Source of the DNA: Mesostigma viride
Lineage: Eukaryota > Streptophyta > Mesostigmatophyceae > Mesostigmatales > Mesostigmataceae
DNA: 60,000 nt
Assembly: GCA_009746045.1 (NCBI GenBank)
Contig: RPFO01000106.1
Coordinates: 1,978,211 to 2,038,210 of the forward strand
Reading direction: 5' to 3'
Numbering within the stretch: the stretch's first letter is position 1; every line of letters starts with the position of its first letter. Below the pieces are notes generated by a model. That model had not been told where the DNA came from. It saw only the letters and a program-made list of their open reading frames with translations, and did not search any database. The position numbers and the translations under genes were made by a program. This document shows positions 44,248 through 55,327 of the stretch, one piece after another.

Positions 44248-44586
44248 AGCTGAAAAGAGGCCTCCCTACGTCCCCTACACCACTCTAAGTACTGACTATC
44301 ATTCACATTGCGCCACGCAGGCCTGCCGGCTGGCGCAGGTACAAGGTGTACTGACTGCCAATCACACTTTGCGCCACGCCTGGCGGCTGGCGCAGGTAAC
44401 AAGGTCTAGTGACGTACGTTAGAAGCTACCTAGGCCTGCACTCCGGAACCACACTCAGCCTAGGCACAAAAAGGGCCGGCCGGTGCAGTACCCTCGTGAC
44501 AAGCGCTAGTCTTACGCTACCTACGGCAGGTCGGTCCCCTTTGAGCCCGTCCACGCGTCATATATAAAATGAGCGAAGCTCAGCAA
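44248..44586 (-). repeat. Block A2 of the small split-repeat element
   Basis: 339 bp starting AGCTGAAAAGAGGCCTCCCT on the plus strand, matched by 45815-46152 with a small difference at CACACTTTGCG / CACAGTTGCG. Confidence 0.9.
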
Positions 44587-44776
44587 ATACATTTCTTGTT
44601 TTTGGTCCATTGGAGTTCCTTCCCACCAAGAGAAACATTTATTTTACATTTTTGTGTGCTAGGCTTTATACGGACAGCCTATACCACACCTTCAAACTCA
44701 GTGCACATCATTATCAAGTTGGTTATTGTAGCACCATGCTGGGGGCCCAGCATACTCAAACACAAGGTGTTGCCCC
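44587..44776 (-). repeat. Block B1 of the small split-repeat element
   Basis: Inner copy of the 190-bp B block, next to the internal region. Confidence 0.9.
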
Positions 44777-45814
44777 CACACCTCCTTCTTGGCCACCAAG
44801 GCTGTCGCCAACCTTGGTGCCGATTTTCTTTCCGCCCATGGCCCCCCCCTGCACGCTGCCACGGCTGTACTGCCGCCCCCGTGTGGCCGCTACGGTTTCC
44901 CGGCGGACGCAGGGCGGCACCCATGTCGTTCCCCCCGTTAGGGGGGCGGTTTCCAGCGGCTGCTCATTAGGCCTTACGCCCCCGGACCGTCTCTCACAAG
45001 CCCAGGACCCATCACCAGCCCCACCCCGAGGCTGGGATTTCCCGGCATTGAAACCTTTGTGGCGATAGGCCCTCTACCCTACCAAGGCCTTGGCTTGGAA
45101 ACTGCTTAGCCAAGGCCCTGACCAGGGCTTGTGTTGTTGTAGGAAATTTTTTATGGCATAGATATGCCCCCCTGGCTGAACCGAACTCTTTATCGCTTTT
45201 CCTATAATGCATCATACAGGATAAAAACAAGGCGATAAAACAGCAAGAATTTCAGCCCCGCCAGGCGAACATTCTTTGCTGAAAAACTGGGCAATGATGA
45301 AGAGCGCGCTCCTCCCACCAAGATTCGCTCCAGCCCCGCATCCTCCCCGAAACTCCCGTCTGGCCACAGGCCGAAAGATCGGGTCCGCTGTCAGGCTCCT
45401 GGCAGTTATGGGCTACCCTGGCACCCCGCGCTAGCCATCTCCACGTTTAAGGCAGATTCGCCTCCACCTGTGATTCTTTCCACCGTAGCCGCTGGCCTTG
45501 GCCTGTATGGCTCCTTCCCTGACGTTGTCCGACTAAAATCGCAGCTTCCCCAGTGTCAGGAAGCCGCTTGCCGCACCCAGGGGTAGAAGGGAATCGTCAG
45601 TGGGCCCAGCGCCGGAAATCACACCATTTTACTCAAAACGTAGAGCCCCCACCCAACAACCATTACCGTGGCCTGTAACGGTGGGTGGCGAACATAAAGA
45701 ATTTTATTCCAGGCCTCTCCACGCCCGGAGAGGCCGATAGCATCGTCTTACATTCAGCGCAGCCGCCATAGCGGCCAGCCGACCTTGCCAGCAAATGCTG
45801 GGATCAAGTTGCGA

Positions 45815-46152
45815 AGCTGAAAAGAGGCCTCCCTACGTCCCCTACACCACTCTAAGTACTGACTATCATTCACATTGCGCCACGCAGGCCTGCCGGCTGG
45901 CGCAGGTACAAGGTGTACTGACTGCCAATCACAGTTGCGCCACGCCTGGCGGCTGGCGCAGGTAACAAGGTCTAGTGACGTACGTTAGAAGCTACCTAGG
46001 CCTGCACTCCGGAACCACACTCAGCCTAGGCACAAAAAGGGCCGGCCGGTGCAGTACCCTCGTGACAAGCGCTAGTCTTACGCTACCTACGGCAGGTCGG
46101 TCCCCTTTGAGCCCGTCCACGCGTCATATATAAAATGAGCGAAGCTCAGCAA
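45815..46152 (-). repeat. Block A1 (outer) of the small split-repeat element
   Basis: Outer copy of the 338-bp A block. Its tip GCGAAGCTCAGCAA runs straight into (ATTC)n. Confidence 0.9.
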
Positions 46153-46988
46153 TTCATTCATTCATTCATTCATTCATTCATTCATTCATTCATTCATTCA
46201 TTCATTCATTCATTCATTCATTCATTCATTCATTCATTCATTCATTCATTCATTCATTCATTCATTCATTCATTCATTCATTCATTCATTCATTCATTCA
46301 TTCATTCATTCATTCATTCATTCATTCATTCATTCATTCATTCATTCATTCATTCATTCATTCATTCATTCATTCATTCATTCATTCATTCATTCATTCA
46401 TTCATTCATTCATTCATTCATTCATTCATTCATTCATTCATTCATTCATTCATTCATTCATTCATTCATTCATTCATTCATTCATTCATTCATTCATTCA
46501 TTCATTCATTCATTCATTCATTCATTCATTCATTCATTCATTCATTCATTCATTCATTCATTCATTCATTCATTCATTCATTCATTCATTCATTCATTCA
46601 TTCATTCATTCATTCATTCATTCATTCATTCATTCATTCATTCATTCATTCATTCATTCATTCATTCATTCATTCATTCATTCATTCATTCATTCATTCA
46701 TTCATTCATTCATTCATTCATTCATTCATTCATTCATTCATTCATTCATTCATTCATTCATTCATTCATTCATTCATTCATTCATTCATTCATTCATTCA
46801 TTCATTCATTCATTCATTCATTCATTCATTCATTCATTCATTCATTCATTCATTCATTCATTCATTCATTCATTCATTCATTCATTCATTCATTCATTCA
46901 TTCATTCATTCATTCATTCATTCATTCATTCATTCATTCATTCATTCATTCATTCATTCATTCATTCATTCATTCATTCATTCATTCA
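46153..46988. repeat. (ATTC)n microsatellite, about 836 bp
   Basis: About 209 units between the small element and retroelement copy B. Confidence 0.95.
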
Positions 46989-47187
46989 TCCATTTCTGGC
47001 CTTGCCTTGCTTTGCATGCATCACCACAAAACATCAAATTTATTACAATATGTGTGCTAGCTCTATACGGTGCAGAATAACACAGACATGTCTACCAGAT
47101 GGCAACACGGCCATCTGTATGCTAGGGTGAGCACACTATGTGAATGTGCAGGGCCAGCCCACAGCAGCTGTGCCCCTGCTCTACCCC
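46989..47187 (-). repeat. Block B2 of copy B
   Basis: About 198 bp beginning TCCATTTCTGGCCTTGCCTT on the plus strand, matched by B1 at 47419-47614 except for a CGGTGCAG/CGGTGG difference and the edge. About 25 bp of CCCACCC-type sequence separate it from A2. Confidence 0.9.
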
Positions 47188-47809
47188 TTTTGCCAGGGTG
47201 GGCGGGTGGGAGGCAAAAGAAACAACCTGCTTCCCTGGAATGGAAGCCCACCTTTTATAGCAACCACCTCTCCAGCCAACCCCTACCTGGGTGGCTGGGG
47301 TACGGGTGCCAGCACAAAAAATATTTTTTCTAAAATTATTTTTTCTTTTGGTGCTATACGGCGTTGCATTCCCCGCTCAGCAGGTTAGTCATAGATAAAA
47401 TGAGCATAGCTCACCAAATCCATTTCTGGCCTTGCCTTGCTTTGCATGCATCACCACAAAACATCAAATTTATTACAATATGTGTGCTAGCTCTATACGG
47501 TGGAATAACACAGACATGTCTACCAGATGGCAACACGGCCATCTGTATGCTAGGGTGAGCACACTATGTGAATGTGCAGGGCCAGCCCACAGCAGCTGTG
47601 CCCCTGCTCTACCCACATCTCCTTACATGGCTAACAGCCGAAAATACGTAGGACATGCAAAAAAGAAAACTTAAACTACCTAGCTATGGGGGTACTTTGT
47701 CCCAACCCAGGTTCACCCTCGGGTTAGTTAAACCATTTCCCCCCTGACCTCCCACACAAGGGTGAGGTCAGTTGATAGCTAAAAGACGAGAGATAAAAAC
47801 AGGAGGACG

Positions 47810-48640
47810 TCAAAACTCGACGCCACCGAAGTGGCGCCGGAAAGCCGCTGGGTCAAAACCCAGGGCCTGAGCCCAGAGGGCGGGTGGGATGTCGCGCCCC
47901 AGGAGGCTGCGGTGGAGGCCAATGTAGCGCGTGACCGAGAGGGCCGAAGCCCACCGGCCGCGCAGCTGGATGGCCTCCGGCGACTCGCCAGCGATGGCGT
48001 CGTGCGTCGCCCCCCCATGCCGGAGGCTGTGAAAAGAAAACATCCCTGGGATGCCCATGCGGGCCTGCACAGCCTCCCACTGCTGCCTAGCCTGGCTGTA
48101 CGTTAAGCCCGAAAGAGGAGTGCATCCGGGGGCTGGCCAGCCGTCAGACGTCGCAGGAGCCACAAAGAAAGTGGATCCCGGACGAGGACGTGCTGGGCCG
48201 CCCCCTGCGCAGTTTTGGGGTTGCGCAGCACAAGGGCACCGACCATGGGCCCTGGCTCGAGAAGGGGGTGGCCGGGATGAGCCACATCCCGAACCCGCAG
48301 CCCTAGCGCCTCGCTAATGCGTAAATACTGCTGGAAAGCAATAATAATCAACGCACTCAAATGCACCTGTCGACGTGAAACTAGCAACAGGGCAGTGAAA
48401 TAGCAAAGGCGCCAGGGCATAGGCGGAGGGCTGACAGCCGGAACAAGCCGCTGCCAACCTGCTAGCAGGCGGTCCGCCAGTACCCAATTCCGAACAATGT
48501 CGGGGTAGTACAGGTGCAGACAGGCCTTGGCATGCTGGCATAAGGTACGCCCCCGCCCGCCTCTGGCATGGTAGACAGCAGAAATCCACTCACAGAAAAT
48601 GGCTTCCGCGTCAGCTGGGTCGACAGGGCCAGGTGGCGCC
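47810..48640 (-). pseudogene. Tyrosine recombinase of copy B, one frameshift
   Basis: The region upstream of the core is open here and in phase with RNase H: ARGGRGRTLCQHAKACLHLY, which is broken in copy A, then YLRISEALGLRV and PDALLFRA with a stop at about 48103. The C-terminal half with HSLRHGGATH and RGRWASALSVTRYIG is in the next frame (47810-48120). The break is the same one-base loss as in copy A. Confidence 0.8.
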
Positions 48641-49593
48641 CACGCCACGTAGACAGCCGCCGCACGCCGGTACGCTGGCAAGGTAGACACAGGGTTGACT
48701 GTGCCCTCCAAAAGTGCCAAGTCCCGAGGGCGTCGCGCCCCCTCAGGCCCAGGGTTGGGATGCACGTCACCACACCGGGTCAAGTCAGGAATCCAAGCGC
48801 CACGCCGACTGGCCTTGTCAGCTGGGTTGTGGTCGGTAGCCACCCAGACCCAGTGGCTCTGCATGTCGCCAGCCAGTGACAGAGCGCAGTAGCGCCGAAC
48901 CAGCTGGTTGAGGCGGTAGGAAGACGACCGCCCTCTGACAAACGCCCCCACCACAGCACTGGAGTCTACGAGCCGGACGACTCGCTTACCTCGACACGCC
49001 TTGGTCCGGCACGACCACTCGACCCCCTGTGTCGCAGCAATCGCCTCCTTGACGTTGATGTGGTTAGGCTGCCCCCGCCACCGGTAGGACAGTGCCGTAC
49101 GCCAGTGGCCACTATCCAGCAGGCTGTAGTCCCCCTCCTCCATGCGCTCCAGGTCCCAGTCCTCCCCAGACGTTAAAGCTGTCGTCCGCCACCCCCGCGC
49201 TTCGCGCCGGGTCGCCAGCCGGGCACAATCGGCCCCAGGCAGGTCCCTGTAGACCACCCCACCGCCGGAGCCGCTCGCATCACTTGCGACGACCCGGTCA
49301 GAAAGGGGCCGGGCCCTGGCCGCCCTCAAAAAGGGGGCCAGGTCGATCGCCGCCTGAAGCTCCTGGCGGGCCCCCGCAGGGAGGCGCCAGCGGCGCCCAG
49401 GCAGGGAGGCATTCATGGCTGCTAGCAGCCGGTACGTCTCAGACCACACCGAAAGCATGGGGCGGCACAGCAGATGCATCCACACCCACTTCCCAAGCAC
49501 AGAACTAAGTTCGCGGTAGTATGTAAACCCGCGATCTAAGATTCTATGAGTAGCAGCGATAACTGCCACCACACGCTCAGGAACAGGCACCAC
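48103..49593 (-). CDS. RT C-terminus, RNase H and recombinase N-terminus, copy B
   Basis: 496 codons with the RNase H residues of copy A (VVASDASGSGG, HINVKEAIAA, VRLVDSSAV, VATDHNPADKAS), the CGDVHPNPGP 2A-like motif at 48745-48774, and the recombinase up to the shared frameshift. The upstream RT part (49536-50570) is in another frame because of a small deletion near 49615 (GGTGGGTGTC in copy A, GGTGGGGTC here). Confidence 0.8.
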   Translation of the reverse strand: MVPVPERVVAVIAATHRILDRGFTYYRELSSVLGKWVWMHLLCRPMLSVWSETYRLLAAMNASLPGRRWRLPAGARQELQAAIDLAPFLRAARARPLSDRVVASDASGSGGGVVYRDLPGADCARLATRREARGWRTTALTSGEDWDLERMEEGDYSLLDSGHWRTALSYRWRGQPNHINVKEAIAATQGVEWSCRTKACRGKRVVRLVDSSAVVGAFVRGRSSSYRLNQLVRRYCALSLAGDMQSHWVWVATDHNPADKASRRGAWIPDLTRCGDVHPNPGPEGARRPRDLALLEGTVNPVSTLPAYRRAAAVYVAWAPPGPVDPADAEAIFCEWISAVYHARGGRGRTLCQHAKACLHLYYPDIVRNWVLADRLLAGWQRLVPAVSPPPMPWRLCYFTALLLVSRRQVHLSALIIIAFQQYLRISEALGLRVRDVAHPGHPLLEPGPMVGALVLRNPKTAQGAAQHVLVRDPLSLWLLRRLTAGQPPDALLFRA

Positions 49594-50737
49594 GTCACCA
49601 TCTCTTTGGTGAATGACCCCACCGCCTGCACACCAGTCTGCTCTGCTGTCGCCCGTACCACCTTGTCAGACTTCTGCACCAGCCCAACAGCGGCGTAGGC
49701 AGCCTGAACACGATCTAGCTGCTGATTCACCCCATCCACCGACGCACAGTGGGTGAAATGGAGGTCATCGATCGTCACAGCATGCATACCTTCCAGATCC
49801 TGCCGAGATTCGAAGCACGGCGAGGGCGCCAAGGGCGCAGCAGGGTCCTCCTCCAGCCTCAGCCGGACGGTCTCCCCCGCCTCGTTGGCCTCCGCCACCA
49901 GGATCAGCGCGGACATGTTGATGCTCAGCCCACGACTAGCCTCCAACGGCGGCTTGGGGCCACAGCGGTACAACACAGACTGATGCACACACTGGGCCAC
50001 GGCGACGGCCAGCTTGTTGCCCATTGGCCAGCACAACATCCACGGCCACACCTTCCGACGAGCCCCACTCAGGCCCACCAGATCCGACCACACCGGCATC
50101 CACGCACAGTACCGCCGCATCCAAACTGGCAGGCGGAGTCTGTTGTAGTACGAATCCAAATCTGATACGCCCCCAAAAACATCCTCCCCAGCGCGCGTGG
50201 GCAAATCGCAAATCACGCCAAGGTGTGGTAAAAAAGCGGGCATAGGATCTGGTAGTGGCATGTTGCCACGCCGGTTGTCCACAATCAGCCGTATACGGCC
50301 GTCGGGCTTTCCGACCCCAAAAGTACCGTTCACCATAGGCGGCTCCTCCTCAAAAAATCCACCCAAAATCCCCCTCTCCACACACACCGTGCAAACCCGC
50401 GCGAACTCCTCCATGCTACACCCCCGCGAGATCCGCATCGACTTCTGCAAGATCCGCTCTGCTGGGCTCAGCGTCCGTACCATCCTACTCTCATCATTCA
50501 AAATTGCTCCCCAAGAGGGGGGTAGTAAGTTCAGCACATCCACTTGGCCACCTTCCCCCGGACCAGGCAAGCCAAGCGTGCGGCCACTAACGGTTCGTAA
50601 GGGGCTCCTTCAGCATATTCACCCCCATCCACTACAGATCCTGCCATTGCCGCTACGGAACCACCGTTCCGGCGGACAAAGGACCTGCAAGCATCATCGA
50701 TCCCATCTAGGGCCGCCTGCTGCAGAGGCCCGGGCAC
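49536..50737 (-). pseudogene. Reverse transcriptase portion of copy B, frameshifted at both ends
   Basis: Carries GVSDLDSYYNRLRLP, WPMGNKLAVAVAQ and HAVTIDDLHFT as in copy A. It is cut from its N-terminus by loss of a C near 50570 (TTGGCCTTGCC in copy A) and from RNase H by the indel near 49615. Confidence 0.8.
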
Positions 50738-50937
50738 ACGGGCTGAATCTACAGCAGGCGGGTCTCGCCCCCCCCCCCCATCCAGTTTAACGCCCTAACC
50801 GTCTGACAGGCTAGTGTGCGAGCATTAAAAGCCCGACTCATCCTATCGCGCCTACGGCCTGAGCGTACCTGCTGCCACCAGTCACGAGGTGGCAGGGGTG
50901 CTGGAAGAGGTAGTGGAAGAAGGCACCGCTCCCTCAC

Positions 50938-52029
50938 TTGTTGTTGTTGGACGGGCCGCCCTGCCCCTTCTTGCCGGGACCCTGCTCCAGCTTGTGCTGC
51001 AGCTTCCCCATGCTCATCGCCGCCCGCACCGCCGGAGACGCCAGCATTGCTCCACCCTCCTGGAATGGCAGCATTGCCGACGGAGTCCCCTTCCAACCCG
51101 TCGACCCCACATCCACCAGCTGGCATGCCGTGATCAGCTTTGCCAGGTACTCGGCTGCTGCCAGCTCCAGAATTACTTCGGAGCGTGGCGTGGCCCAGTA
51201 GCCAAATTCTGTCACCATCGTGTCCAGAATTCCTGCCATCTGCAGGAGCAGCATCCGCCTCTCCCCGCTGGCTGAGCTGCCGTGCATCGTCAGCATTAAC
51301 GATGCACGGATGGACTTCCCCCCCACGCTCTCCGCGTAGTCCAGCATCCCGGCAGCACCGCCTCCAGCATGTTGCTCACCAGGACCGGCACTGCATGCCC
51401 GCTCAGCGCCACCCCCTTCGTGCGCGCCAGCCTGCCAGCAGTCGCCGCTGCGGCTGGGCTTGCAGTTGCTGGAGTCTTTGCCTGGTCCAGCAGCTTCGAC
51501 ATGGCCGATATCAGGTCGCCAATATCTCCGCCAGTGCGGGCGTTGCCCGGCGGGATGGAAGCCCTCCAGCTGGCGTTGCATAGCCCGTCTCGGTCCCCAG
51601 CAGCCGACCTATGTTTCGGTCCAGGTCCGCCACATCCTGGTCGATCGCCCCAGGGCGCCATCCTCCTCGCCAGCGCCCGCTCCACCATGCCCCGCCCCTC
51701 CGCTTCCACCTGCCGAAGGGGGAACACCCCCAGTTCCCACCCACCTGCTGACACTGGTGGATCCGGCTCTGCAATAGCCTCCCCCAGTTGCGCTGCTAGC
51801 ACATCGGCCAGGGCCTCCTCCCCATCCCAGTCGCTGACAAACCCCCTTTCTCCAACACGTCCATGACGTTCTTGGCACGCCCCGGATGAGCTTCTGGATC
51901 CGCTCTAGCCAATGCCCCTCCCCTAGGATCTTCTGGACCGCAGTGCGGCCTCCTTTGGGGTGCATCCCTCCTGGCTTCTTGCTTGAGCTTTGCTATGAAA
52001 TTCCGCTCTGGGGCTGTCACTGAGGTCAT
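50938..52029 (-). pseudogene. Gag-like ORF of copy B, frameshifted
   Basis: Same ORF as 38196-39298. It starts MTSVTAPERNFIAKLKQEAR, then several indels break it (near 51990, 51890, 51750, 51570 and 51350). The G7 run at AESVGGKSIRASLM is intact here. Confidence 0.65.
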
Positions 52030-52302
52030 GGTGGGTTATAATGCTTGATGTGTTATATTGCGTTTTGTTTTTTGTGATGTGGTCACGTGAGGTTCTCAGG
52101 CAAAAGAAACAACCTGCTTCCCTAGAATGGAAGCCCACCTTTATAGCAACCACCTCTCCAGCCAACCCATACCTGGGTGGCTGGGGTACGGGTGCCAGCA
52201 CAAAAAATATTTTTTCTAAAATTATTTTTTCTTTTGGTGCTATACGGCGTTGCATTCCCCGCTCAGCAGGTTAGTCATAGATAAAATGAGCATAGCTCAC
52301 CA

Positions 52303-52858
52303 AATTCATTCATTCATTCATTCATTCATTCATTCATTCATTCATTCATTCATTCATTCATTCATCAGTCATTCATTCATTCATTCATTCATTCATTCAT
52401 TCATTCATTCCTTCCTTCCTTCCTTCCTTCCTTCCTTCCTTCCTTCCTTCCTTCCTTCCTTCCTTCCTTCCTTCCTTCCTTCCTTCCTTCCTTCCTTCCT
52501 TCCTTCCTTTCGTCCTTCCTTTCGTCCTTCCTTTCGTCCGTCCGTCCGTCCGTCCGTCCGTCCGTCCGTCCGTCCGTCCGTCCGTCCGTCCGTCCGTCCG
52601 TCCGTCCGTCCGTCCGTCCGTCCGTCCGTCCGTCCGTCCGTCCGTCCGTCCGTTCGTTCGTTCGTTCGTTCGTTCGTTCGTTCCTTCGTTCGTTCGTTCG
52701 TTCGTTCGTTCGTTCGTTCGTTCGTTCGTTCGTTCGTTCGTTCGTTCGTTCGTTCGTTCCGACGTTCGTTCCGACGTTCGTTCCGACGTTCGTTCCGACG
52801 TTCGTTCGTTCGTTCGTTCGTTCGTTCGTTCGCTCGCTCGCTCGCTCGCTCGCTCGCT

Positions 52859-52889
<31 letters not shown>

Positions 52890-53080
52890 TCGTTCGTTCG
52901 TTCGTTCGTTCGTTCGTTCGTTCGTTCGTTCGTTCGTTCGTTCGTTCGTTCGTTCGTTCGTTCGTTCGTTCGTTCGTTCGTTCGTTCGTTCGTTCGTTCG
53001 TTCGTTCGTTCGTTCGTTCGTTCGTTCGTTCGTTCGTTCGTTCGTTCGTTCGTTCGTTCGTTCGTTCGTTCATTCAATTC
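52303..53080. repeat. Stratified tetranucleotide array ATTC, CTTC, CGTC, CGTT, CGCT, CGTT
   Basis: Successive blocks: ATTC to about 52408, CTTC to 52509, mixed CTTT-CGTC to 52535, CGTC to about 52650, CGTT to about 52757, GACG/CGTT mix to 52800, CGTT, CGCT at about 52831-52862, CGTT to 53069, then ATTC again. Neighbouring blocks differ by one substitution per unit. ORFs here are artefacts. Confidence 0.9.
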
Positions 53081-54490
53081 ATGTCAATATACAAGGGCGG
53101 TTGCCCAACGAGCCGTCATGGCCGGCATGGTGGAGGACCGGCCCAAATCTCTACACACCGACTGCACCCTCAGTTAAAAAGGCTGCACGTCCCCCTAGTG
53201 AGCTCTCAGGTGCCGCGGCCACGGTGACAAATCTGATGACCCGTACGTCCCAACGGCTGAACGTCAGAACAATCCATGAATGCCGGCAGGGATCATCATT
53301 GTGCCCGGCCGGTAACGAGACCATTTAGCAACCGGCTTCCACGAAAACATTGACCTACAATCATGGATTCCGGGCAAGTTTATGGTCATGAAGATTGATG
53401 GTCTAGTTGCAAAGGTCCTGCATCGATGTTCCGTCGTCGGTTGCATAGTAGGTAGGGTTGCGCCGGCTCGATCGGATGTTGTCGGTCGCCACTAGGCCGC
53501 CCCCAGCCAGTGAGGCGGCTGTCGGCGGGCCGGCTGTCAACCCACTAGCAGGCTGCGGACCGGACATGCCTGCATGGACGCGCTCCAACCGTAGACCGGC
53601 CGACGTCCTTGGCCATCATCATAACATCAACGCCTTATTCGATTCAATAATGCCGGCAGGCCGGGGCATCGGCGGACGGCGAACTGACATGCAGCGCAAC
53701 CCTAATATATAGTAAATAGATAAATGCTGCGCAACCCTGGCGCAACCCTTTTTGGTTGCCGCGTTATTCGCACTCTTGCCAGAGCCGTGGCAGCCCTGAG
53801 CCCCCAGCATGCCGGCGGTTAGGATGGCGCGGACGCTAACCGGCGTGGCAGAGTACGTGACGTGCTAGGGCTGGGGATGAGGGGTGATCCAGCCACGGTC
53901 GGTAAGATCTGTCGGACTCCGGCGCGGGAAAAAAACTCAACCCAACTCAATGCCCAACGGTAAGATCCAAACCGCAAATCTGATCCTGGCGCAACCGATC
54001 CTGGCGGTCGCTCCCGGCAGGTTTCCCCGGCGGCCAGGCGCCGGCACACATGCTGTACCCACCGTACGTACAGGGCCGTATGCGCTGACGCATACGCTGT
54101 CAGTGCAGCCGGCCAGCCGCGGGAGCAGGATTGTTGTGTAACTTGTGTTGGCCAGGTTGTAACTGGTATGGCTTGTGTACGTACTTGTCAGTAGCTTCCT
54201 GACCGCGTGATTCGAATCGCTTAATCGTCACGTACGGATGACGTGTGCAATGTCCACTTGCGACCTACCTTCCTCGACTTCCGGCTTCCACGGCTGCGGT
54301 TTCCGATTTTACGTCAAAATCCCTGCTTGATCCAAGATGTGACTCGTGTGAGTCCAATCATTTGGTCATCATCTGGGTGGAGACCGCTTTCCACGTAAGG
54401 CTTCGCTATCGCGAGGCGCGTTGGCACCGGGCACGCCTCGGGCTGCTGGGATCCACGTGTCAGCAATGAGCAAGCCGCACTGAACATTGC
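53081..54490. other. Unassigned sequence
   Basis: Several GGCGCAACC(C/G) motifs and a perfect small hairpin GTATGCG-ctga-CGCATAC at 54078-54095. Short ORFs have no recognisable domain. Confidence 0.45.
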
Positions 54491-54496
54491 GGGATT

Positions 54497-55327
54497 GTGG
54501 AGATCACCCAAAGGTGCGCGTACAATCAACCAGATGATCACCAGAATTTGTGGTGCGATGGGTGTGGACTTGTCACTATCATAAAAGTATGTAAACCGCT
54601 TTGTCCGAAACGAAACAAGCGAGGAAACGTCTATATCAAAGCGACATTTAGCTCTTGTCATTCGTATGGCTCGCACATTACTCCTTCCTTGAGTTGGCGC
54701 AAAAACATGCGGAGGGAAAGAATGCCTCCGGAGGTAGCATCGCCTCCACCCCACGATTGCACCGCTCGCGCTCAATTCTCGAAGACATGGCAGTTGGTAG
54801 AGAGGGCGGAGCAACGAAATAGTCATGAGACCATCAAGTGCACGGTCCTTGACCTGGACATGACATCGGTCGGAAAGCCGAATGTCATTAGAGCTCGACG
54901 GCTGTCTCTCGACGGGTCGCTGGACGAATTGAAAGTAACGAGAACTTTTCTACGCTTGCCGTCAGGCCCCCTAAAACGGATCTCTGAAGCCAATGAGGGG
55001 AGCATAATATCTTCAGAGCGCGTCCCGTCGCCGAAAGCGGTCATGCAAGAGGTGAGGCCAGCTACAGATTGCCAGCCAGTGCCAAGTGCTGAGGTCCTCT
55101 TCGACATGAATGGGTTTTTCCACCAGTCGGAGCCACTGCACGAGGAGGCGGCCCGTGTCCAGGCCCCGTGTAAAGCTACTCAAGAAAAGTCGTCCGTGCA
55201 GCCCGAAGGGCAAACGGCGGCTTCTTACTTTGAATCGCTGCTACTTTTAGAAATCCTCCTCCCTGGCGCACTTTCCGAGAAAATCAAGCGACTCCTTGGA
55301 AGCGGTCCAAGAAAATTCAGGTTTTAA
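54497..55327 (+). CDS. Hypothetical ORF, 276 codons
   Basis: The longest non-repeat ORF outside the named elements. It resembles no family I know. It lacks signal peptide or membrane segment and shows low-complexity Ser, Pro and Glu stretches and a Leu-rich C-terminus (ESLLLLEILLPGALSEKIK). Composition is less GC-rich than the host exons. It could be a single-exon gene, a terminal exon or chance. Confidence 0.25.
   Translation: MEITQRCAYNQPDDHQNLWCDGCGLVTIIKVCKPLCPKRNKRGNVYIKATFSSCHSYGSHITPSLSWRKNMRRERMPPEVASPPPHDCTARAQFSKTWQLVERAEQRNSHETIKCTVLDLDMTSVGKPNVIRARRLSLDGSLDELKVTRTFLRLPSGPLKRISEANEGSIISSERVPSPKAVMQEVRPATDCQPVPSAEVLFDMNGFFHQSEPLHEEAARVQAPCKATQEKSSVQPEGQTAASYFESLLLLEILLPGALSEKIKRLLGSGPRKFRF

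Larger units (their letters stand above)
44031..46152 (-). mobile_element. Non-autonomous split-direct-repeat retroelement, 2.1 kb
   Basis: On the minus strand the order is A1 (45815-46152), 1,038-bp internal region (44777-45814), B1 (44587-44776), A2 (44248-44586), B2 (44031-44220): exactly A1-internal-B1-A2-B2. The B copies differ by about one base, and the A copies are nearly identical. Its tip TTGCTGAGCTTCGCTCATTT resembles the tip of the large elements, and both end near AGAAATG. The internal region has no substantial ORF. It is probably mobilised by the RT and recombinase of the larger elements. Confidence 0.85.
46989..52304 (-). mobile_element. Tyrosine-recombinase (DIRS/PAT-like) retrotransposon, copy B, complete split repeats
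   Basis: On the minus strand: A1 (52098-52304), gag-like, RT-RNase H, recombinase, B1 (47419-47614), A2 (47211-47418), B2 (46989 to about 47187). The full A1-internal-B1-A2-B2 arrangement shows that copy A has lost B2. Both outer tips touch ATTC-type microsatellite. It is nearly identical to copy A along its length, with scattered indels. Confidence 0.9.

Noticed and set aside
42864-44422. FIHSFIHS ORFs up to 479 codons, also at 37619-37927 and 46135-47130
   Set aside because: Translation artefact of (CATT)n microsatellite that runs into retroelement ends.
52250-53227. 325-codon Arg/Ser ORF in the stratified microsatellite
   Set aside because: Repeat artefact; no codon bias or conserved residues.
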